Source: Zarea fungicola (taxonomy: Eukaryota > Ascomycota > Sordariomycetes > Hypocreales > Cordycipitaceae). From it: a DNA stretch of 64,000 nucleotides. Shown piece after piece: positions 56,329-64,000 of this stretch. Location: NCBI GenBank assembly GCA_900169235.1, contig FWCC01000410.1, positions 1-64,000 on the forward strand, given 5' to 3'. The number at the start of each line of letters is the position of its first letter. Position 1 is the first letter of the stretch. The notes beneath the pieces were generated by a model. The model saw only the letters and a list, made by a program, of their open reading frames with translations, was not told the origin of the DNA and did not search any database. Made by a program: the position numbers and the translations under genes.

Positions 56329-59278
56329 CGGGGAGCTGTGCGGATAAACATGCAGAGATAATATATTTTTCACGCGTTTTATATTTCTACATACTTAACG
56401 AGCCGAGTTTTGTAGCTGAATGCAGCCAACCCTGCCGGTACGTGCAAGTTTACGATCGCAGGGATCCAGGATCGTCATGTGCTTGTGAATAGTGTTGCAT
56501 GATCAGCGCGCTGTATGGCATGGCAAGTAATACTGTTCAAGGAGCCAAATCTTGTTTGTATTCCACGTTCACCTTTAGCGTAATTGGCGGCTTTGTACTT
56601 GTGTCAGGCACATGCTCATTTTTGTGCATCGTAGTTTTTCCCAGGAAGAGGATGAGAGAAAACTGCAGCAGATAAACGTTGGGAAAAAGAAACTTGGGGA
56701 GTCTTCAGAGATTCATGTCGACTATGCAGGGGGAGAGCTCCATAGCCCTACCCGTTTTACGCCACCGTCAAGTTGAATACGTGGCGTTGGCGGTGGCCGT
56801 TGAATGAATGTTAATTGAAACAGACGTTTAATATTCCAGGGTTGACCAAGCATGACATTGGCGCCACATGATCCAGACCGACTGTGGCATAATATTTCCA
56901 CAGGCCCATCTCCGCGTCTGCACTAAAAACAAGGCTGGGTTGGCTGGAGAAAGCGTTGGCAGAGCTACAGGTGTATTTCGAACCTCAAGAAACATCGAGC
57001 ATACGAATTTACGTTACGAGTGCAACGGAAGCACAAAATACATATATAGCTACTATTCCCATCTGCGTTTCTTTACCAAAAGTGATTTATCCATGAACAG
57101 CTGGAAAAAGTGGCATCCTACTAGCACCTGTTGCCCAGTTGCTATTACATGCCGGCTGTGCTACTACACCAATTATGCGTCGTGAATCCTGCTTCTTCCC
57201 TATTTTGGTTGTATGGAGCGCTGGGTGTGACAAGTATTAATTATCACGTAACGCTTGGCGGAATTGCATCCCCGCTTATACATGGCAGAATCTGTCATTT
57301 CTTACTCAGGTGTGGCTTTACGCAACCAGAAGGTTGTTTCGTTACAAGCCACTGATCTGACTTCTGGATAAACATTCTGTATGGTTGCTGAAAAGGTATG
57401 AGTGGGATCTGGCCTACAATCAGCCACCGACAATAAAAAAAATTTGCGTGCTGCTCTCACCGGGAGGATTCCTTATAAAAAGAAACATCAAACTACTGTA
57501 CCTCGTTTTAATGATACACTTTGGATGGCATTGGTGGGTAACACACAGCCTGAACGTTACTTGTTGACCGATTATTTAAACTCGCCGCAAATTACGACGA
57601 CCTCTGCCACGATAGATCGAATGGTCACTTTTAGGCGTGCCTGCGGGCGGTGGCGTATCTACTCGAGTACGTCTCTTGCTTGGCTAACTAAGCCTCTAAT
57701 TTAGATCCCACAGCGGGTGGATGAGCAATGTCCGCCCGCCGCCCCGTTAGGGACGAGAAGAAGCGGCAACGATCTGCAGTCACTCCTTTCAGCGCAGCCT
57801 TGATCACCCTGTCTCTACCAAGGCAAACACACCTTGAGGTTGATCGGTCTTGTAGCAACCAACCTTCTGCGCCGGAAGCCGGTTCCAACTATTAATACAT
57901 AAATAATTCATACGCTGCATCAAATCCTGCAAGCCACGAACGCTGTCACAATCACAAAAGCTAATGAACTGAATTTGGTGGGGTTCCCTTCTGCCAATTT
58001 GGTACAAAGCCACTGCAGATGCCTCTGCGCGAGGAAAGGAGAAAAATCAACCCAGCATGATGAGTCCCAAGCTTTTTCGTTACGTGGCTCAACGGCCTGG
58101 CCTCAGCAGATCTGCCAGGCTACTGAGAATTTTGCCATTATGGGTTCTATGGAACTATCTGCGTTACTTCTTCATTTGCGTAAACATAAGCTTGAGGCTC
58201 GGGTTTCCCACCATTAGGCTCTGTGTTACCTCTCCATGTGGGGTTCGTACAGGTTGTTGTAGTAGTAAATCATCATGCAGGTTGTGGACAAAAGTCCCTG
58301 ACGTTATATTGGATGGGTTCCTGGTATTGTGTACGATGGTTAGAGATACCACCCTGCTCAACTGTCAACTTCTCACTCCGTTATTGTGGGGGTGGGTGGC
58401 GTATTTCCCGCCGATTATTACAAGAACGAACGCAATTGGCGTTGGGCAGAGAAGCCATACTCCCATTGCATGTACCTCTGAGGATGCCAAGATGTGCTGG
58501 CGTGCACAAACCTACAATCCTGGCGTGAGGCACAGCTGTACGCGAACTGATGGCGGGCAACTGGAAAAGAATTCATTCGTCACAGGCTGGAACCGATAAC
58601 CCCGGCGCGTGGCGTCTTTCCCATCCACAGTCACATCTCACCTACGTTCAACTGTCTCCGGATCTGTCCTCGCTGCCTTGATTCACACACAAGGAACAGG
58701 CTGCTCAACGGGCGGTGCCCACCATTTCGCCTGTAACCTTCGGGAAGTGCTCTCACAGAGCCGCATGATGAACACTCAGTGTTGAGCTAAAATTGCCTGT
58801 TGGTCTATTTTCAGTACTAATTTCCTTGCGTACTTTCCACAACTGCATCAAGTACGAATGGCGGATGAATCCGAGCTAGCATCGCACAACCATTCGGACC
58901 GATCCTAGGGTGCCCGTTGGAGATTATCGGTACGGTGGGCTACAAAAGTTCCTTCTTTTGTGGGCGTGCGAAAGCCACAATTATGACAATCGAGACACTA
59001 AGCAAAGGACGAGGCAGGGGAGCCATATACAAGACAGCGGTAATAAGGAATCGTCAGCTGCAGGCCTCGGAAGACTTGGGGCTCCATCGTATCCGTGAAA
59101 TCCTGGTCATGGACCCCAAGTCCTTCCGTTGCTAATTACTGCCCTCTTGTATTTTATTGGGCACGCTAAGCAGCAACATAATTTCAACACATCCCGCTCC
59201 TCACCAAGCATCTTGTCTTTTGCTACCGACAGACGGACCTGCTCTCTCCCACGTCCCTTCAGTTCTGCAAACAAAGCC
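56329..59278. other. Gene-free region of about 2.9 kb
   Basis: Short frames only (up to 180 codons at 58057-58599), none with domain features, signal peptides or good splice context. No repeats or RNA genes recognised. Confidence 0.35.
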
Positions 59279-59491
59279 ATGCTGCCCCCCTCTTTGCATA
59301 CTCTAGTTGCCACTCTGGTCCTTGCTCGATTTGGCCAAAGTGTACCAGGTAATGCATTTCGTCGTCTCCAGTTCTGCCAATCTGCCCACCACTAACGGTC
59401 ACACTTACCTACAGCTGTCAATGCAGTAGCTCAAATTGGTCTACAGGCTTATGTGGGCGACCTCGCCGACGCGCGACAGTCGGCATCGTGA
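59279..59491 (+). CDS. Possible short secreted peptide or truncated 5' gene end
   Basis: ATG at 59279 preceded by a pyrimidine-rich leader. Exons 59279-59348 and 59415-59491 (66-nt intron, donor GTAATG, acceptor CTACAG) give 48 aa: a signal-like hydrophobic start (MLPPSLHTLVATLVLARFG) and a short tail (VGDLADARQSAS). It could be a secreted peptide or the remaining start of a lost gene. No family recognised. Confidence 0.3.
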
Positions 59492-59978
59492 TCTAGCCTT
59501 GCAATATCAAGCGTCGGTTTGAATACAGAAAGCTATACTAGTGAAATATAGAATTATTACGGATAGCATATTGGCCTTTTTATGCCAGGGTGGTGTGCAT
59601 GAGCTAACCGAGATAGCCCCCGACTCCCATGAAAATCCGTAGCCGAAACGCAACACCCCTCGTAGAATCTCGGCCCTCCTTGTTGCAGGTCGTCGGGGTA
59701 ATAGAAAGTACATGTCCAGCGGCACTCCACCGTTGTGCTTCCATCACATTCAACACCTGCAGTAATGCTACTGGGTGTAAAGAATCCCTGCAGGTGGCAT
59801 TTCGTTCAAATCAAACAAGGGCAGTAGACGCAGATAAAAGAACCATGTCCGGCAGCCCAACCACTATCGCCGCCACTTTACAACCCCTCAACAACCTGTA
59901 TTCTTCTATCCCAGTGCTTGTGAGAGATTTCACCGCATCGCCCGGATCTGTGCACTCAACGCATTCGGTCCAAACGCA
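59492..59978. promoter_or_regulatory. Upstream region of the ABC transporter gene
   Basis: No separate gene supported; a 185-codon frame here (59629-60186) is out of frame with the transporter and shows no features. Confidence 0.3.
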
Positions 59979-62900
59979 ATGGCAACCACCAATGATGGAA
60001 CTTTCTGGCCTCCCGCAGCCCCAATTTTTGACTTCACGCTGCGGTTTGAGGAAATTGTATTCAGTTTGGTTTCTTCGAGCTGCTTTGTGGTGGTTGCATG
60101 CTGCATGTGCTATCGACTTCATCGTATGCCGATCTGCATCCGAAAGACTGCCCTCTTCTGGGCAAAGCTGGTACCCCAACAATTAGCCGTCCATGTTCTA
60201 TAAATACTAACGGATACGGCAGTGTACCGCTTCCCTCCACCTCGCGAGCCGGGCAATGTCTTTTGTCGTATGGGTTAAATTTGCATACCCTTACACGAAT
60301 ACGACAGTTCCCGCCGCGGCAATCGAGTTCATCGCCGGTCTTGCCATTGTATGCCTGGTGTACATAGAACACAGGCGCTCGATTCGTTCTTCATCTTTCT
60401 TTACTCTTTACCTCTTCACCACCATTCTTACGGACGCTGCCAGAAGCCGGTCCCTTTTCCTGCGGGAACTGAATTTTCTGGGCGGCCTCGCCGTGACCGC
60501 AGCTGCGCTCAAGTTTGCTCTACTCGGTTTCCAAGACCTGTCAAAGGCCGACATTATTGACGATGATACTCCGCATCGAGATGTGGGAGTGGAAGCCGCA
60601 AGTGGTCCCTTGAGCAGACTTCTTATGCTTTTTCTACGGCCGTTGTTTCGGGTTGGGTTCCGTGGACCAGTGTCGATGCGGCACCTCAGTCATCTAGATC
60701 CGGAATTTTCTTCCAGACTACTCCATGTTCAATTAACCAATTTCTGGGGCCCTCGTGCAGGTATTGCGTCAGTGCAGTCGCACGAGCTGGTGACGGCATG
60801 CCTGAGGACATGGAGCGTCTCTCTGTTTGTTTTGATCACAATGCGGCTTGCTGTTACTGGGTTCAACTTTGCTCAGCCTTTCCTCATATTTCGAGTTATT
60901 GAATATGTGGGAAATAAAGAGAATGTTGCAAATGACATGAAGCGGCGCGGTGGTTTGGTCGGCGCTTCCTCTATGGTATTTCTCGGCATTGCATTGTCTC
61001 AGGCCGTATTCGCGCATGAAATGAATCGCTTTGTTACTCAACTGCGTGGGGGCTTAATAGCTCTATTGTTCCACAAAGAGCACATGTTGACGGGAAAAGA
61101 GGCTAAGAAGGCCGCTGCATCAACATTGATGAGTGCAGACGTTGATGGTATAGTGACTGGTGTACCGCAATGTCTTGACATACCGATTGGTGCGCTAGAA
61201 CTCGCGCTTGGTGTTTATCTACTATCAAGTTACACTGGCGTGTCATCTTTGGTGGCCATTGGACCGCTTTGGCCTGGCGACGACGATATCTCTGGCAAAC
61301 TGGAACAAGAGCATTGAAACAAGGATTGCCCAGACTACGAAAATTCTCCCACAGCTCACGCCAATAAAAATGCTGGGTCTTGGCCCAACTACTGCAGCCT
61401 TCCTGCAGCGACTCCGACTGGAAGAGATAGAAATATCGAAACAGTTTCGTCGCTTAGAAGCCGTGGGAAACTTCGTTATCCTGTTTTGTGGTCTGATCAC
61501 ACCTGTCACCGTCATCGCTTCTGCGTTCTTTGGCTCTGCCTTGGAGCACAAAATGACGGCGGCCAAGGTGTTCCCTATCCTCGCGGTTATCTCTCTTATT
61601 GTTCGACCGTTACTTGCGGTTTTGCGCTCATTTTCAACTGTCTCGAGCGCTCTCGCCTGCTTTTCCCGTATCCAGGACTTTTTAGTTCTTGCACAAAAAA
61701 AGGACTGCAGAATTACACCGGAATCACGGTCTGCTGTAGGTCAGTGTGCGCTCAGTACAAATCCACAAAGCATCATCAAATTCAACTATGCCGACATTGC
61801 GCACTCTGGCGAGACCAGTGCTTTTCTTGCGCGGGGTGAACTTTGAGCTGGAACCTGGTTCCATAACAGGAGTTATGGGTGAAGTGGGTTCCGGCAAGTC
61901 AACTATTCTCGGCGCCGTTCTTGGTGAGGTAGAGCTTCTAGGTGGCTCTATTGAAACTGAGACTACTGATATCGCGTACTGCGGCCAGCATGTTTGGCTA
62001 CGCAACACTATAATTCGAGAAAACATAATCGGTTATCTCGATTATGACGAAATTCGATTCAACAAGGTCCTTCGGGCCTGTTTCTTGGAGGAGGACGTCG
62101 AATGGCTCCCGGGTGGCGTCGAGTACGTTGTTGGTACGAATGGATCAAATCTGAGCGGGGTCCAACGGCAACGTGTAGCACTGGCCAGGACTGCATATGC
62201 AGAGTCTAAAGTTATTTTGATAGACGATGCTTTCAGCTCTCTTGATGCTCTCACTGCCGTTACCGTATTGCACCAACTATGTGGCACCAATGGGATCTTT
62301 CGCCAAGCCGGATGCACGGTTTTAGTCGTCACTTATTTACCCCAGTGCTTCCAACTGGCCGATCACGTTTTATTCCTTGATGGGTGCGGAACAGCGGTGA
62401 TGGATTCACAGTTAGCAGCCGGGTATCCCGCACGACTGGCTGCTGTTTTGGCATCCATGGGCAAGAACGTACCGGACTCTCTGGAGAACAAGGAACAGGA
62501 AACTATTCGCAGATCGTTGGATTCAGGCATTTCCCTTGTTGAATCAAAAGATGCCACTTCCCGCCAAAGAGGTGATCTACACCTGTATCTGCTCTTCATC
62601 GACCCCATTGGCCGATGCAAGATGGCTTTGTTCGCATTGCTGGTGTCATTTACCTCTGCACTGGAAGTTATGCCTGACATTTACATCCGAATATGGATCC
62701 AGGCAGATGCAGAAAGCTCATTTTTCTTTGTTGGGTATGTTGCAGTGGCAATCAGTGCTTGCTTTTGCGGCCTGTTGGAGACCTGGCTTCTTCATACGGA
62801 GCTCTCGCCGCGATCATCAGCCAGCTTGCACCAAAAGCTGGTACAGGCCATGATTGGCTCAACACTTGCTTTCCTGGGTACAGTAAAAACGGGTAGTCTC

Positions 62901-64000
62901 TTGAACCTTTATAGTCAAGACATGACATTAGTATCAAGAAGCCTCCCCGCGTCACTTCTCCGCACTATTTATGCTGGTTCTAATGCGGTTATAAACACAA
63001 CCATCATCCTCTCGGGAGCCAGCTATCTCGCCGCCACGTTGCCTATCTTGCTCATAATACTCTTTTTCATTCAGCGATACTATCTCCGTACGTCAAGACA
63101 GATACGGCACCTTGATCTGGAGATGAAAGCGCCTCTTTATACATTTTTTGAGGAGACCGCATCTGGATTAATGCATATCCAAGCGTTCGAATGGCAGCAG
63201 GAAAATGTCGAGTTAGGGTTATTCCTTTTGGATGAATCCCAGAAGCCCTTTTACATTATGATTGCTATTCAAGTATGGCTCCGATTAGTCCTCGGACTTG
63301 TTACTGCATCACTTGGCACACTCCTTGTAGCTCTGTCAGTATGTATAGATTCAAGCTCGTCTCAGCCTGCCGTTGGTCTCTCTTTTATAAGTTTGATTTA
63401 CTTGAGTAACGGACTTGAGGCTACGATCAACGCTTGGGCAACGCTCGAGACATCTGCCGGTGCATTGGTCAGAGTATCGCTATTTGAAAGAGGTACACCA
63501 CAGGAGAGAAGTCAAACTGAATCTCTTCCAGAGCTACCGAGGAATTGGCCAACAGAGGGCCGTGTGACACTTCGTAATGTGCATGCTTATTACTCACGTA
63601 CCGTTGGTGGAAGGCCAGCTCTTTACAATTTGTCAGCTTCCATTCATCCTGGAGAAAGAGTCGCAATTACAGGACATGGTGGGAGTGGTAAAAGCTCTCT
63701 GCTATTGACATTGTTGGGCTTCCTTGAGTATGATGGAACGATAGAGATTGACGGTATCGACCTAGCTACTCTGGAGCGAGATGATTTGCGATCCCGCCTG
63801 GTCACAATTACACAGTATCTGATTCAATTTGACGCGACAATCCGGACTAACCTGCTGCCCTTTACCATGAACGACGTTGCGCTGCCATCGCTTATAGAGA
63901 AATCGGCGAAGGATCTGAAACTGGAGCAGTTGCTCAAAAAACTTCGGATTTGGGCACCTCTGGCAGGAAAAGGCGGCCTGTATGCCTCGCTGGAAGATGT
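59979..64000 (+). CDS. ABCC (MRP-like) full ABC transporter, 3' end outside window, two apparent frameshifts
   Basis: Exon 1 59979-60170 and a 52-nt intron (branch ATACTAAC) precede a very long exon running off the window. Order: N-terminal TMD0-like helices, TMD1, NBD1 with Walker A GEVGSGKST, signature LSGVQ and Walker B VILIDDAF, TMD2, and NBD2 with Walker A GHGGSGKSS. It would export conjugates or toxic metabolites across plasma or vacuolar membrane. The frame shifts +1 near 61270-61275 (within TMD1) and again near 61821-61831 (just before NBD1). After the second shift it stays open for over 2.1 kb. A gene finder might bridge the shifts with introns (61239-61301; about 61737-61818), but these would delete a membrane helix and the first strand of NBD1. 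Pseudogene or sequence errors; conserved motifs otherwise mostly retained. Confidence 0.85.

Noticed and set aside
61239..61301. Possible intron that would repair the first transporter frameshift
   Set aside because: Weak donor and it would remove a TMD1 membrane helix conserved in the family; a base-level shift explains the data better.

Overview
The window reads as nuclear DNA of a filamentous ascomycete, most likely a sordariomycete of the Hypocreales type. Genes are split by many 48-125 nt introns with GT-AG ends and CTAAC/CTGAC-like branch sites. Gene content is typically fungal: HET, Zn2Cys6 and fungal C2H2 regulators, an FSH hydrolase, a LysM-GH18 chitinase and an ABCC transporter. Exon-intron models below were built by hand, by joining conserved protein blocks in phase. 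I saw no tRNA, rRNA, CRISPR array or intact transposon.

Left part (1-18.6 kb): an arrestin-like ubiquitin-ligase adaptor (CreD/Rod1 type), a small secreted-protein candidate, histidyl-tRNA synthetase and a cysteine-rich small secreted protein. A compact putative catabolic cluster follows: aspartate-type aminotransferase, amino-acid permease and HpcH/HpaI aldolase on the minus strand, divergent from a ten-exon Zn2Cys6 regulator. A CGG-N9-CCG palindrome lies in the divergent promoter, and its half-site recurs upstream of the other two genes. An FSH-family serine hydrolase ends the region.

Middle (18.9-41 kb): an eight-exon, about 1386-aa chitinase (2 LysM, CBM18, GH18, proline-rich linker, cysteine-rich tail) is divergent from a secreted HExxH metalloprotease. 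Then come housekeeping genes (GTPBP1-like GTPase, LSm3, a mitochondrial ATP13/PPR-like factor), a disordered protein of unknown role, and a HET-domain gene flanked by a short imperfect direct repeat.

Right part (41-64 kb, accessory in character): a FAD-dependent aromatic hydroxylase divergent from a cation-dependent O-methyltransferase, with a Dabb-domain protein next to it. A C2H2/Fungal_trans regulator is followed by an amidase with one apparent frameshift, which is divergent from a NodB-type deacetylase/imidase-like hydrolase. Three CCCCAACT copies lie in their shared promoter. An ABCC transporter with two apparent +1 frameshifts runs off the window end. Three stretches of about 2.7-3 kb (36.4-39.3, 47.1-49.9 and 56.3-59.3 kb) and 25.3-27.9 kb hold no convincing gene.
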